Assembly: GCA_020056225.1 (NCBI GenBank)
Contig: JAGVIE010000055.1
Span: forward strand, 1 to 64,000
Length of the DNA: 64,000 nt
DNA from: Bacteroidota bacterium
Lineage (GTDB): Bacteria > Bacteroidota > Ignavibacteria > UBA10030 > SZUA-254
Direction of reading: 5' to 3'
In this document: positions 48,834 through 57,916 of the stretch, piece by piece
How the letters are laid out: each line of letters opens with the position of its first letter
How positions within the stretch are numbered: position 1 is the stretch's first letter
Notes under the pieces: generated by a model
What the model was told of the DNA's origin: nothing
Databases searched by the model: none
The model's input: only the letters and a program-made list of their open reading frames with translations
Made by a program: the position numbers and the translations under genes

Positions 48834-49829
48834 ATGGCAGAGTTTGAAAAACCAAAAGTAGATTACGCGTATGATTTAGCAAAGGAGCGTAAAGCACTGC
48901 AGGAGTTGAAGGTCAAGCGCGGTATCCCGGAGAAAACGCCTGATACGTTATTGATAGCCACATGGAATCTGGCGAACTTCGGTGCGCAGGATCGCCGCGA
49001 CGACGACATCAAGCTCATGGCGAAAATATTAAGCTGGTTCGACCTAATCGCTGTGCAGGAAGTAAGGGAGAATAAAGCGGATTTCGAAAAACTTATGCTG
49101 GAGTTAGGCAATAACTATCAAACTCATTTCACCGATGTCGCCGGAAATGAGGAACGGATGGCATACATCTACGATAGAAAAAAGATCGACACTAGATCGT
49201 TGGTGGCGGAGATTGCTTTGCCACCGAGCCGGTTAAAAGGAATAAATATAGCCGGTGTGAACCAAAAGTTCGATGGTTTCGACCGGAATCCATTTGTGCA
49301 GTCGTTTACTTTTAAAGGTGTAAAACTGTTGCTTGCCAATGTGCACTTGTTCTTTGGTGATAACACGAAAGCGAAAATTGGCCGCAGGCAGCTTGAAACA
49401 CTGGCGGTTGCAAAATGGGCAAGAGATATTGCGGGATCGAAGTATGAGAACGAGCCGAATGTAATTGTTCTCGGCGATTTTAATCTGCCGCACATGAAGA
49501 ACGATGATCCGATATATGCGATATTCCAGAAGTATGGAATAAAAACAACGAGGTATGCTACTACAATCGGTTCAACGCTTCCCGGTGAAAAGAAAAAAGC
49601 GAACGGCGAAGCTGTGAATATTTATCATTATGACCAGATCGGTTTTTATAAAGCATTGAAAGGTTTAAAGTTCGGAGAGACAAACGTATTCGATTTCGAC
49701 AGCGTGCTGTTCGGCGATTTATGGAATAAGTACCAGGGGAAGAAAAATCGCATAACGCTTTTCAATGCGTACATCAGATACTACATTTCAGACCATAGGC
49801 CGCTTTGGGTGAAAGCGGAATTGGTTTAG
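48834..49829 (+). CDS. Second EEP-family endonuclease/exonuclease/phosphatase
   Basis: A 331-residue EEP-fold protein: LLIATWNLANFG (Asn), metal Glu in IAVQEVREN, ANVHLFFGD, VIVLGDFNLP, YHYDQIGFY and the catalytic SDHRPLWVKAEL. It is only distantly similar to the EEP protein before it, so it is not a simple duplicate. There is no signal peptide. Substrate class is unknown; related proteins act on DNA. It closes the same-strand run that begins at 40341. Confidence 0.88.
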   Translation: MAEFEKPKVDYAYDLAKERKALQELKVKRGIPEKTPDTLLIATWNLANFGAQDRRDDDIKLMAKILSWFDLIAVQEVRENKADFEKLMLELGNNYQTHFTDVAGNEERMAYIYDRKKIDTRSLVAEIALPPSRLKGINIAGVNQKFDGFDRNPFVQSFTFKGVKLLLANVHLFFGDNTKAKIGRRQLETLAVAKWARDIAGSKYENEPNVIVLGDFNLPHMKNDDPIYAIFQKYGIKTTRYATTIGSTLPGEKKKANGEAVNIYHYDQIGFYKALKGLKFGETNVFDFDSVLFGDLWNKYQGKKNRITLFNAYIRYYISDHRPLWVKAELV

Positions 49830-49958
49830 CGATGTACCATGCATACGGTATTGAATGCCGGGAGGCAGGGAATATGTTTTTTTCTGTTTGTTTCTTCCAC
49901 TGCTCCTGTGTATATTTTGTAACAATCATAATTTGTAAATTGAACTGAGAAAAATTGT

Positions 49959-51182
49959 ATGTTAGCAACTGAAACCAAACCCACACCAGCGATGGTCAAC
50001 AAAATCCAATCCATCCAATCGGCAATTCGTGAACAAAAAATTGACGGCTGGCTATTCTATGATTTCTGGAAACGGAATGAATATGCCCAGCGTATCCTCG
50101 AATATCCGGGGCATATTATGAACACACGGCGTTTCTTTTATCTGATTCCGGCGAACGGCGAACCGCAAAAACTTGTTCACAGCATCGAGCGCTGGAATCT
50201 TGATCATCTGCCCGGCGAGAGAACCATTTTCCTCAGTTGGCAGTCGCTGGAGGAAGGACTGAAGAAAATTCTCTCAGGACTAAAAACTGTTGCAATGGAA
50301 TATTCACCCGGCAATGCCATACCCTATATTTCCAAGGTGGATGCCGGTACAATAGAGATGGTAAGGAAAGCCGGAGTGAATGTCGTATCGTCGATGGACT
50401 TAACGCAGTTCTTCGAGGCGCGGTGGACAGAGGATGCATACCGCGACAATATTGAAACGTCGAAAATAATGCGCTCGATTGTAGATAAAACATTCGGATT
50501 CATGAAGGAGAGAATACTTAAAAAAGAGCGGATAACGGAGTATGATGTTCAGCAGTTCATGCTGAAGAATTTTCACGATAATGATTTAATTACAAACGAA
50601 GCACCGAACTGTTCTGTGAATGCCAACAGCGGGAATCCGCATTACGAGCCGACAAAGGAAGTTCACTCTGAGCTTCACGAAGGCGATTTCGTGCTCATCG
50701 ATCTATGGGCAAAGAAGAAGAAACCCGGAGCAACTCAAAACGATATTACATGGGTTGGATATTTAGGTAAAGAGGTGCCGGACAAATATTCTAAGATATT
50801 CAATATTGCCAAAGGTGCCCGCGATGCGGCAGTGAATCATTTGATAAAATCGTTTGCTGAAAAGAAAACTGTACGCGGCTGTGATGTCGATGATGTTTGC
50901 AGGAATTTCATAAGTCAGCACGGCTACGCAGAGCACTTCATTCACCGAACAGGACATTCGATTACCGAGGATGTCCACGGCAGCGGTGCAAACATAGATA
51001 ACCTCGAAACAAAGGATGAACGATCCATCATCCCGGAAACATCGTTCTCCATCGAGCCGGGGATATACTTCATCGGTGACTTCGGTATCAGGACTGAAAT
51101 ATGTGTATACCTTTCAAAAGATAAAGAAGTGATAGTCACGGGTGAACCAAGGCAACAGGAAGTTGTTGCGATCTTAAAATAA
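49959..51182 (+). CDS. M24-family Xaa-Pro aminopeptidase-like metallopeptidase
   Basis: A 407-residue pita-bread-fold enzyme. The N-terminal creatinase-like domain (~1-165) is followed by the catalytic domain with the five metal ligands in order: Asp in FVLIDLWAKKK, Asp in TQNDITWVGY, His in HRTGHSITEDVHG, Glu in FSIEPGIYFIG and Glu in IRTEICVYL. Such enzymes remove N-terminal residues before proline or trim dipeptides in the cytoplasm. It stands alone, with its own start at 49959. Confidence 0.9.
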   Translation: MLATETKPTPAMVNKIQSIQSAIREQKIDGWLFYDFWKRNEYAQRILEYPGHIMNTRRFFYLIPANGEPQKLVHSIERWNLDHLPGERTIFLSWQSLEEGLKKILSGLKTVAMEYSPGNAIPYISKVDAGTIEMVRKAGVNVVSSMDLTQFFEARWTEDAYRDNIETSKIMRSIVDKTFGFMKERILKKERITEYDVQQFMLKNFHDNDLITNEAPNCSVNANSGNPHYEPTKEVHSELHEGDFVLIDLWAKKKKPGATQNDITWVGYLGKEVPDKYSKIFNIAKGARDAAVNHLIKSFAEKKTVRGCDVDDVCRNFISQHGYAEHFIHRTGHSITEDVHGSGANIDNLETKDERSIIPETSFSIEPGIYFIGDFGIRTEICVYLSKDKEVIVTGEPRQQEVVAILK

Positions 51183-51264
51183 TATTTGAATTGTCTTCTA
51201 TACATATGAACCAACATTTCCTAGGGTGTCTGGATAATTGCAGAAAGTAAGTGCAAAATAAGTC

Positions 51265-51293
51265 TTGACATAAGTAACTATATTTCGTATATT
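51265..51293 (+). promoter_or_regulatory. Sigma70-like promoter of the TetR/exporter operon
   Basis: TTGACA (51265-51270), a 17-base spacer and TATATT (51288-51293) lie about 120 bases before the TetR ATG and run straight into the palindrome at 51293-51322. Confidence 0.6.
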
Positions 51294-51322
51294 GGAAACG
51301 ATAATAGTCTTATTAGTTTCCA
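51293..51322. promoter_or_regulatory. Candidate TetR operator
   Basis: TGGAAAC (51293-51299) and GTTTCCA (51316-51322) form a perfect 7-base inverted repeat across 16 bases. TAATA/TATTA form a second, offset pair inside. It overlaps the end of the -10 box, which fits autorepression by the TetR protein encoded next. Size and spacing are usual for TetR-family operators, but binding is inferred. Confidence 0.5.
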
Positions 51323-51411
51323 TCTATTTATTATTACTGCTATTTGCAGTTTTTTTATACACGATAGATACTGATAATACGTTTATAGTTTCTACATAAT
51401 TGGTATACAGA

Positions 51412-52032
51412 ATGTCTGAAAGCGATCAAAAAACACGGATTGTTCAATTTGCTCGAGAGAAATTTCTCAAGATGGGATTCTCGAAAGTTACTATGGATGA
51501 GCTTGTACAAGAGCTTGGCATCAGTAAAAAAACCATGTACAAATATTTTGCCAGCAAAGATGAATTAGTTGGTTCTGTACTAGAGATGCAAATATATTTG
51601 ATGAGTACCAAAATTCAAAATATTCTGGATTCACCAGTAGATTTTATGGAAAAGTTAAATGTCCTCTGGATATTTGTTGGTGATTTCTTGTCCGGTATTA
51701 GTAAACAATTTCTCGATGATTTACGCAGATTCCGGCCCGAGCTATGGCACCGTGTGGAAGAGATTAGAACTAAAAAGATTGTGGGTTATTTAACGAAATT
51801 ATTTGAAGAAGGTCAGATGCTCGGCTTGCTTCGGGCTGATGTAAATATAAATGTAGTCGTGCTGATGTTTAGAAATGCTGTACAGGGAATTGTCAATCCC
51901 GACGTGCTTGTACAGCAGTCATTTTCTGCCGGCGACGCGATGAGAGCGATTATTCTTGTATTATTCGAGGGCATTTTAACCGATGAAGCGAAACGGCATA
52001 ATCGTTTTAATACTAATGAAAAAAAAATATGA
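51412..52032 (+). CDS. TetR/AcrR-family repressor
   Basis: A 206-residue regulator. The N-terminal helix-turn-helix shows the family pattern RIVQFAREKFLKMGFSKVTM ... ELGISKKTMYKYFASKDELV. The C-terminal ligand-binding half is divergent, as usual. The frame extends four codons upstream through a TTG; I prefer the ATG at 51412. It is the first gene of a five-gene exporter operon with the same order as Escherichia coli cecR-ybhG-ybhF-ybhS-ybhR, so it probably controls that operon in response to an exported compound. HlyD begins 7 bases after its stop. Confidence 0.92.
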   Translation: MSESDQKTRIVQFAREKFLKMGFSKVTMDELVQELGISKKTMYKYFASKDELVGSVLEMQIYLMSTKIQNILDSPVDFMEKLNVLWIFVGDFLSGISKQFLDDLRRFRPELWHRVEEIRTKKIVGYLTKLFEEGQMLGLLRADVNINVVVLMFRNAVQGIVNPDVLVQQSFSAGDAMRAIILVLFEGILTDEAKRHNRFNTNEKKI

Positions 52033-52039
52033 GGAGATT

Positions 52040-52954
52040 ATGAAACTTATAATATCGTGTATTATTGTATGTTCGATGATTGGATGTTCCACAGGAAATA
52101 AAGGTGGTATCTCTGCTTCAGGCACGATTGAAACAACCGAAGTGACAGTTAGTTCAAAGGTCGGCGGACAGATCACTAGACTTTTTGTCGATGAGGGTGC
52201 AAACGTTAAACCCGGTGATACTCTAGCATTATTAGATCGCACAGAATTAGATATCCAGCTCGATCAAGCCATAGCGAATACCGCGGCAGCCGAAGCGCAG
52301 TATAAGCTTACTGTTAAAGGAGCAAGAGAGGAAGATATTGCTCAGGCGGAGGCATCCCTGAAGAATGCCGAAGATGATTTACGGCGGATTGAGGATTTGA
52401 TAGATGCCGGGAGCGTGACTCAGAAACAGCTTGATGATGCAAGGACCCGTCATATCCTTGCTAAGCAGGCATACGATAAATTGAAAAGAGGCGCAAGGTC
52501 TGAAGAAATTGATATCGCACGAGCCAGGCGCGACCAGGCTATTGCGCAAATGAAATCGATTAAGAAAAGAATAGAAGATTCGTATGTTCTTGCCCCCGTT
52601 GCAGGAGTTATCACCCTGAAATCTTTTGAGGAGGGTGAGATTATTACCCAGAATGGTTCTTTGGTCCGGATATCACGGCTTGATAAAGTTCACCTTGTAA
52701 TTTACGTGTCAGAAGAAGAACTTGCGCTCATAAAGCTAGGGCAGGAAGCGGGGGTTTATATAGATGGAGCGCCGAATAAAACATTTCCGGGGAAGGTCGT
52801 TTATATTTCCTCCATCGCTGAATTTACTCCTAAGAATGTACAAACAAAAGAAGATCGAACGAAACTTGTTTTTGGTGTTAAGATCGAGATCCCAAATACT
52901 GAACAGGCTTTAAAACCCGGAATGCCTGCTGATGCGGTAATAGAAACACGTTAA
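52040..52954 (+). CDS. HlyD/MFP-family periplasmic adaptor lipoprotein (YbhG-like)
   Basis: A 304-residue adaptor starting at the ATG at 52040 (GAGGAG upstream). MKLIISCIIVCSMIGC is a lipoprotein signal with Cys16. A barrel-sandwich/lipoyl half (SKVGGQITRLFVDEGANVKPGD), a long coiled-coil hairpin (~70-180; AEASLKNAEDDLRRIEDL and RARRDQAIAQMKSIKKRIED) and the second lipoyl half (VLAPVAGVITL) are followed by the beta-barrel. It should link the ABC permeases to an outer-membrane channel for export of drugs or toxic compounds. No outer-membrane gene is nearby. Confidence 0.92.
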   Translation: MKLIISCIIVCSMIGCSTGNKGGISASGTIETTEVTVSSKVGGQITRLFVDEGANVKPGDTLALLDRTELDIQLDQAIANTAAAEAQYKLTVKGAREEDIAQAEASLKNAEDDLRRIEDLIDAGSVTQKQLDDARTRHILAKQAYDKLKRGARSEEIDIARARRDQAIAQMKSIKKRIEDSYVLAPVAGVITLKSFEEGEIITQNGSLVRISRLDKVHLVIYVSEEELALIKLGQEAGVYIDGAPNKTFPGKVVYISSIAEFTPKNVQTKEDRTKLVFGVKIEIPNTEQALKPGMPADAVIETR

Positions 52955-52977
52955 CTCCAACACGAAGGTCACTGCAA

Positions 52978-53931
52978 ATGCATGTTATTGAAATTACTGG
53001 ATTGACCAAACGATTCCACGATATTGTAGCTGTCGATAACCTGAATCTATCTGTAAACCTGGGTGAAATGTTTGGAATCGTCGGTCCGGATGGATCCGGA
53101 AAAACAACTCTCTTCAGAATGTTGTGCGGAATTCTTTTACCGACTTCAGGAACGGCATCGATTCTCGGTTTTGATCTCTTAAAACAATCTGCCAAAATAA
53201 ATCGGGAGATCGGTTATCTATCACAACGGTTCAGTCTTTACGGCGATTTGACAGTAGATGAAAATATCGAATTCTTCGCAGAGATAAATGAGGTATACGA
53301 TTTCAAAACAAGAAGAGAGGAACTGCTTGAATTCACCCGATTGACGCCTTTTCGCAAAAGGTTGGCTGAACAGCTTTCAGGCGGCATGAAACAGAAGCTT
53401 GCGCTTGCATGCACATTGATCCATCATCCAAAGATTATTTTTTTAGATGAACCTACAACCGGTGTCGATCCTGTTTCACGAAGAGATTTTTGGAAAATTC
53501 TGTCGAGTCTTCTGAAAATGAACATTACTATTGTTATGAGCACACCATATCTTGATGAAGCTGAACGATGCAGTCGGGTCGCATTGATGAACGGCGGTAA
53601 ATTGATGGTTGCCGATACACCTCAGAACTTGAAGGGATTGATGAACGGAGAAGTAATAGAAATTGTCTGCCAACGGGTACGTGATGCTGCAAATATCTTA
53701 AAGGCAAATCCACAAATCAGAGATGTTCAAACGTTTGGTGACAGGCTGAATATCATCGTTGAAGACAGCCGGCTGATTTATCCGATAATCAAGCAGTCTC
53801 TCCACGAGCATAATATAGAAGTCGAAGTGTGGCGGGTCATTAGTCCGTCGCTCGAAAATATTTTTATATCACTCATGTCGAATCGATCTCAAGGCGAACC
53901 TCAAGAACAAGAAGGCGTCCATCTCTGGTGA
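52978..53931 (+). CDS. ABC exporter ATPase, first (YbhF N-half-like)
   Basis: A 317-residue ABC-2 type ATPase: Walker A GPDGSGKTTLF, Q-loop region SQRFSLYGDLTV, signature LSGGMKQKLALA and Walker B IIFLDEPTTGVDP. In the usual switch-His position MSTPYLDEAER has Pro-Tyr rather than THYLDEA, so the H-loop His is missing in this copy, while the second ATPase keeps it. The two correspond to the two halves of E. coli YbhF and here are separate genes. The pair probably works as an asymmetric heterodimer with one degenerate site. Confidence 0.92.
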   Translation: MHVIEITGLTKRFHDIVAVDNLNLSVNLGEMFGIVGPDGSGKTTLFRMLCGILLPTSGTASILGFDLLKQSAKINREIGYLSQRFSLYGDLTVDENIEFFAEINEVYDFKTRREELLEFTRLTPFRKRLAEQLSGGMKQKLALACTLIHHPKIIFLDEPTTGVDPVSRRDFWKILSSLLKMNITIVMSTPYLDEAERCSRVALMNGGKLMVADTPQNLKGLMNGEVIEIVCQRVRDAANILKANPQIRDVQTFGDRLNIIVEDSRLIYPIIKQSLHEHNIEVEVWRVISPSLENIFISLMSNRSQGEPQEQEGVHLW

Positions 53932-53936
53932 TTTTA

Positions 53937-54878
53937 ATGGAAAATGCGATAGAGGTAAATAATCTTACAAAAATATTCGGCAACTTTGCGGCAGTCGATC
54001 ATATTTCGTTTACAGTTAAACCGGGTGAAATTTTCGGATTTTTAGGCGCAAACGGTGCAGGGAAATCCACCACTATACGGATGCTTTGCGGTCTATTGAT
54101 GGCAACTTCAGGCACTGCTAAAGTCGGGGGATATGATATCAATACACAACCTGATCTGGTGAAACAGAGCATCGGCTATATGTCACAGCGGTTTTCGCTT
54201 TATGAAGATTTGACGGTTGAAGAAAATATTCGCTTCTTCGGCGGCGTATATGGAATTCCTAACCAGCGGCTACAAGATCGTATGAAGTGGGCTGTTAAGA
54301 TGGCAGGACTTCACGGACGCGAAAAAAGTCTGACTAAAACTTTATCGGGCGGCTGGAAACAACGCCTAGCGCTGGGTTGCGCTATCCTGCACGAACCGAA
54401 GATTTTGTTTTTAGATGAACCGACAAGCGGTGTGGATCCGATCTCAAGAAGAAATTTCTGGGAGCTTATCAGCCAGCTTTCCGCTCAGGGTGTCACAGTT
54501 CTTGTTACAACTCATTATCTTGATGAGGCGGAATATTGCGACGATATAATTCTGATTAATGCGGGTAGATTGATAGCAGGCGGAAGTCCGAAGGAATTAA
54601 AAACCGAACACATCACTTATCCTATCCTCGAGGTTGAAGCATCGAATGTGATTGCCGCAATGGATCTGCTAAAAGATAAACCTTGGGTAGTTGAGATATC
54701 GTTGTTTGGTACTTATCTTCATATCGGAGTTCAAAAAGAAGAAACGGGACGCGACGAGATATCAAAGATATTGTCCTCTAATCAAATTGCAGTGAAAAGA
54801 GTCGATGCAATCGTTCCGTCGCTTGAGGATGTATTCCTTCATCTTCTCGAAGAGGATTTAAAAAGGAAAGCGTCATGA
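53937..54878 (+). CDS. ABC exporter ATPase, second (YbhF C-half-like)
   Basis: A 313-residue ABC ATPase with Walker A GANGAGKSTTIRML, Q-loop region SQRFSLYEDLTV, signature LSGGWKQRLALG, Walker B ILFLDEPTSGVDP and intact H-loop VTTHYLDEAE. The ATG at 53937 lies just after the stop of the first ATPase (a GTG at 53928 would overlap it). Its own TGA overlaps the ATG of the next gene (ATGA), so the subunits are translationally coupled. Confidence 0.92.
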   Translation: MENAIEVNNLTKIFGNFAAVDHISFTVKPGEIFGFLGANGAGKSTTIRMLCGLLMATSGTAKVGGYDINTQPDLVKQSIGYMSQRFSLYEDLTVEENIRFFGGVYGIPNQRLQDRMKWAVKMAGLHGREKSLTKTLSGGWKQRLALGCAILHEPKILFLDEPTSGVDPISRRNFWELISQLSAQGVTVLVTTHYLDEAEYCDDIILINAGRLIAGGSPKELKTEHITYPILEVEASNVIAAMDLLKDKPWVVEISLFGTYLHIGVQKEETGRDEISKILSSNQIAVKRVDAIVPSLEDVFLHLLEEDLKRKAS

Positions 54879-56005
54879 CGTTCCGACGAATCAAACCGAT
54901 TATACGGAAAGAATTTTTTCAGATATGGCGGGATAAAAGATCGCTTACCGTACTGCTGTTATTCCCGGCGCTGTTAATTGTGGTTGCAGGATACGCTTTG
55001 AATTTCGATGTCAGGCACATTTCCACGGTAATCTTCGATCAGGACAAAAATTCTCAGAGCCGCGACTTCATACGTAATTTTACCAACACTGAATATTTCG
55101 ACGTTACACGCTCGGTTGATAGTTACAAGGAGATCAATCAATTACTCAACAAGGGTGATGCTCTTATTGCAATTGTAATTCCGACAGGTTTTTCTTCCAA
55201 ACTTCTTGCGGGTGAAGATGTGTCGGTGCAAATACTAATCGATGGATCGAATGCGAACACGGCTACGAATGCGATCGGATATGTAAGCGTGATTATTCAG
55301 ACTTACTCTGCGAATATAGCTACGAAAGTATTTGCGAGCATGGGGAGGGAGCAATTTGTCCCGATAGATTTAAGACCTAAGATTTGGTATAATCCCGAGT
55401 TGAGCACAGCGAAATACCTAGTGCCCGGTCTGATCGGATTTATACTGATGATCAGCGCGGTTATATCGACATCTCTCTCTGTCGTGAGGGAAAAAGAAAG
55501 AGGAACAATGGAGCAGATGATGGTTTCACCTTTGCGTACGGTGGAAATCATCATCGGGAAAACGGTTGCGTATCTGCTTATCGCGCTCGTTGCTTCTGTC
55601 TTTGTTCTTTTAGCAGGCTTTATTCTTTTCGATGTCGCGGTTAAGGGAAGTATATTCTGGCTTTATGTAGGAATACTGATCTTTCTCATCGGCGGGCTTG
55701 GCCAGGGTCTTCTTATTTCAACAGTTACACAAAATCAGCAGGTTGCTTTCATGGTTGCCGTATTTTCTTCTTTGTTGCCTTCATTTCTTCTTTCCGGATT
55801 TGTTTTTCCGATTCGAAGTATGCCTGTTGCGCTTCAAGCGATCTCGAATGTAACACCGGCGAAATTTTTTCTCGTAGTCGTACGCAGTGTTATTATAAAA
55901 GGTGTGGGACCTTCAGCTTTTTGGGATCAGTTGGTTTATATGGCTATCTTTGCAGTTATCATGATAGCGATCAGCTCTGTTCGATTACTGAGGAAAGCGA
56001 GCTGA
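54875..56005 (+). CDS. ABC-2 type permease (YbhS-like)
   Basis: A 376-residue membrane subunit: one N-terminal helix (~22-45, RSLTVLLLFPALLIVVAGYA), a large periplasmic domain (~46-175) and five more helices with the ABC-2 signature KERGTMEQMMVSPL in the cytoplasmic loop. It pairs with the next permease to form the transmembrane pathway of the exporter. It starts within the stop of the ATPase gene, and the second permease starts one base after its stop. Confidence 0.92.
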   Translation: MTFRRIKPIIRKEFFQIWRDKRSLTVLLLFPALLIVVAGYALNFDVRHISTVIFDQDKNSQSRDFIRNFTNTEYFDVTRSVDSYKEINQLLNKGDALIAIVIPTGFSSKLLAGEDVSVQILIDGSNANTATNAIGYVSVIIQTYSANIATKVFASMGREQFVPIDLRPKIWYNPELSTAKYLVPGLIGFILMISAVISTSLSVVREKERGTMEQMMVSPLRTVEIIIGKTVAYLLIALVASVFVLLAGFILFDVAVKGSIFWLYVGILIFLIGGLGQGLLISTVTQNQQVAFMVAVFSSLLPSFLLSGFVFPIRSMPVALQAISNVTPAKFFLVVVRSVIIKGVGPSAFWDQLVYMAIFAVIMIAISSVRLLRKAS

Positions 56006-56006
56006 T

Positions 56007-57134
56007 ATGAGAATTATATACCACATAATCGTTAAAGAATTGTTGCAGTTCCGACGCGATAGGAGGATGGTTGCTGTGTCTTTTCTTGCGCCGGTTGTTC
56101 AGCTTCTTTTACTCGGTTATGCCGCTACCACCGATATTAAAGAAATCCCGATGCTTGTCTTTAACCAGGATAAATCGAGCACAAGCAGAGAATTCGTAAA
56201 TCAATTCATCAACTCCGGATATTTTGTGGTGAAGGAAGAGGTCAACTCATCTAAAGATATCGATAGACATATTGAGAACGGCGATGTATGGCTCGCATTG
56301 GTAATACCGCCTGATTTTTCCGATAATCTTCTTGCGATGAGACAAACTTCAGTGCAACTGCTTGCCGATGGCAGCGATGCAAACTCAGCCAACGTTAGTA
56401 TCGCATACGCTTCGCAGATCGTCAGCAAATATTCTCAATCGATTGTAGTGAATTTAAGAGAAAAATTTCCTGGAATAAAACAGCCGGCGCGCATAAATCC
56501 GGAAGTCAGAATCTGGTATAATCCGGAGTTGAAGAGCCGTAATTTTATGGTGCCCGGGGTTCTTGCCATGGTGCTGTTGATTGTTACAATGACGCTCACA
56601 TCGCTCGGTATAGTGAAAGAAAAAGAAATTGGAACGCTCGAGCAATTGATGATCACGCCTATCAAACCTTATCAGCTAATTATTGGAAAACTTCTGCCGT
56701 TTGTTATCATCGGCGCTTTAGATGTAGGGCTGGTTCTTATTGTCGCGCGTTTCTGGTTCGGTGTACCATTGCAAGGAAGCGTTTTATTGTTGCTCGGCTT
56801 GAGCGGCTTATTTGTACTTACAACCCTTGGACTTGGATTGTTCGTCTCTACGATATCGAAAACTCAGCAACAGGCAATGATGACAGCGCAATTTTTCTTC
56901 TTCATGCCGTTCATTTTTTTCTCGGGGTTCACATTTCCCATTGAAAACATGCCGCAAATTATTCAATATCTAACTTACGCAATACCACTGCGATATTATA
57001 TCGTGATTGTTAGGGGAATATTCCTTAAAGGTGTGGGTGTAGCTGAGTTATGGCAGCAAGCGCTGGCACTGCTTCTTTTCGGGGTTCTTATTCTATCATT
57101 AAGTGTATGGAGATTCAAAAAGCGGCTTTCATAA
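56007..57134 (+). CDS. ABC-2 type permease (YbhR-like)
   Basis: A 375-residue permease paralogous to the one before it, with the same layout: N-terminal helix (VAVSFLAPVVQLLLLGYA), periplasmic domain (~46-170), then five helices and the KEKEIGTLEQLMITPI signature. The stop of the upstream gene precedes its ATG by one base. With TetR, HlyD and two ATPases it completes a YbhGFSR-type exporter. The substrate is unknown; the E. coli system handles cephalosporins and other drugs. Confidence 0.92.
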   Translation: MRIIYHIIVKELLQFRRDRRMVAVSFLAPVVQLLLLGYAATTDIKEIPMLVFNQDKSSTSREFVNQFINSGYFVVKEEVNSSKDIDRHIENGDVWLALVIPPDFSDNLLAMRQTSVQLLADGSDANSANVSIAYASQIVSKYSQSIVVNLREKFPGIKQPARINPEVRIWYNPELKSRNFMVPGVLAMVLLIVTMTLTSLGIVKEKEIGTLEQLMITPIKPYQLIIGKLLPFVIIGALDVGLVLIVARFWFGVPLQGSVLLLLGLSGLFVLTTLGLGLFVSTISKTQQQAMMTAQFFFFMPFIFFSGFTFPIENMPQIIQYLTYAIPLRYYIVIVRGIFLKGVGVAELWQQALALLLFGVLILSLSVWRFKKRLS

Positions 57135-57253
57135 ATGTTCATTTGAAAATGAATTTCTCGGGTGATAAATTTATTAAGGAGTAATATCCATCAATATCTA
57201 TTTATGGATATGCATTAAGATAAAATCATAAAAATAACATAAAGGGAAATACC

Positions 57254-57856
57254 ATGAAACATACTAACAGCACTATTGCATTTTCCGTATTGATGTTTTG
57301 TGCAGCGATTCTGTTCCTACCGAACATCCTTCTTGCACACTGCGATACAGTGGAAGGACCAGTTGTCAAAGCTGCAATGAAAGCGCTTGAAACGGGAGAT
57401 ATAAATCTCGTTCTCGTCTGGGTTCAGCCGAAAGATGAAGAAATAATCAAGGAAGCATTCGACAGGACGTTGAAGATTCGGAAGCTGAGTCCCGAAGCGA
57501 AGGAGATGGCTGACATGTATTTCTTTGAAACGCTTGTGCGCATCCATCGGGCAGGTGAAGGAGAGCCATATACTGGAATCAAGCCCAAAGGCACAGAAAT
57601 TGAGACTGGAATCGAAATGGCTGATCAAGCTGTTGAGAAGGGATCATCTGATGGATTGATCAAGCATCTTTCGAAAGCTATTCAACAGAAAGTTGCTGCA
57701 TCTTTCAACGAAGTAAAAGAGTCAAAGGTTTACAATAAAGATGATGTTGAAGCAGGACGAAAATTTGTGAAAGCGTATGTCGAATTCATCCACTACGTTG
57801 AGGGAATTCACAAAGCAGTAGCTGGATCAGCCGAAGGACATGGACATGAAGAATAA
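57254..57856 (+). CDS. DUF6448-family exported protein
   Basis: A 200-residue protein with a signal peptide (~1-29, FCAAILFLPNILLAH). The mature part begins with the family start AHCDTVEGPVVKAAMKALET and contains ADMYFFETLVRIHRAGEGEPYTG. It has many conserved His and Glu residues (HCD, IHRAG, FIHYVEGIHKAV, GHGHEE), which suggest metal or haem binding, but the family is uncharacterised. A hemerythrin gene follows after 60 bases. Confidence 0.8.
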   Translation: MKHTNSTIAFSVLMFCAAILFLPNILLAHCDTVEGPVVKAAMKALETGDINLVLVWVQPKDEEIIKEAFDRTLKIRKLSPEAKEMADMYFFETLVRIHRAGEGEPYTGIKPKGTEIETGIEMADQAVEKGSSDGLIKHLSKAIQQKVAASFNEVKESKVYNKDDVEAGRKFVKAYVEFIHYVEGIHKAVAGSAEGHGHEE

Positions 57857-57916
57857 GAAGCGAGTGTGATCAGAAGTCGCTATATTTATGAAATATCTTT
57901 TTAAAAGGAATATTAA

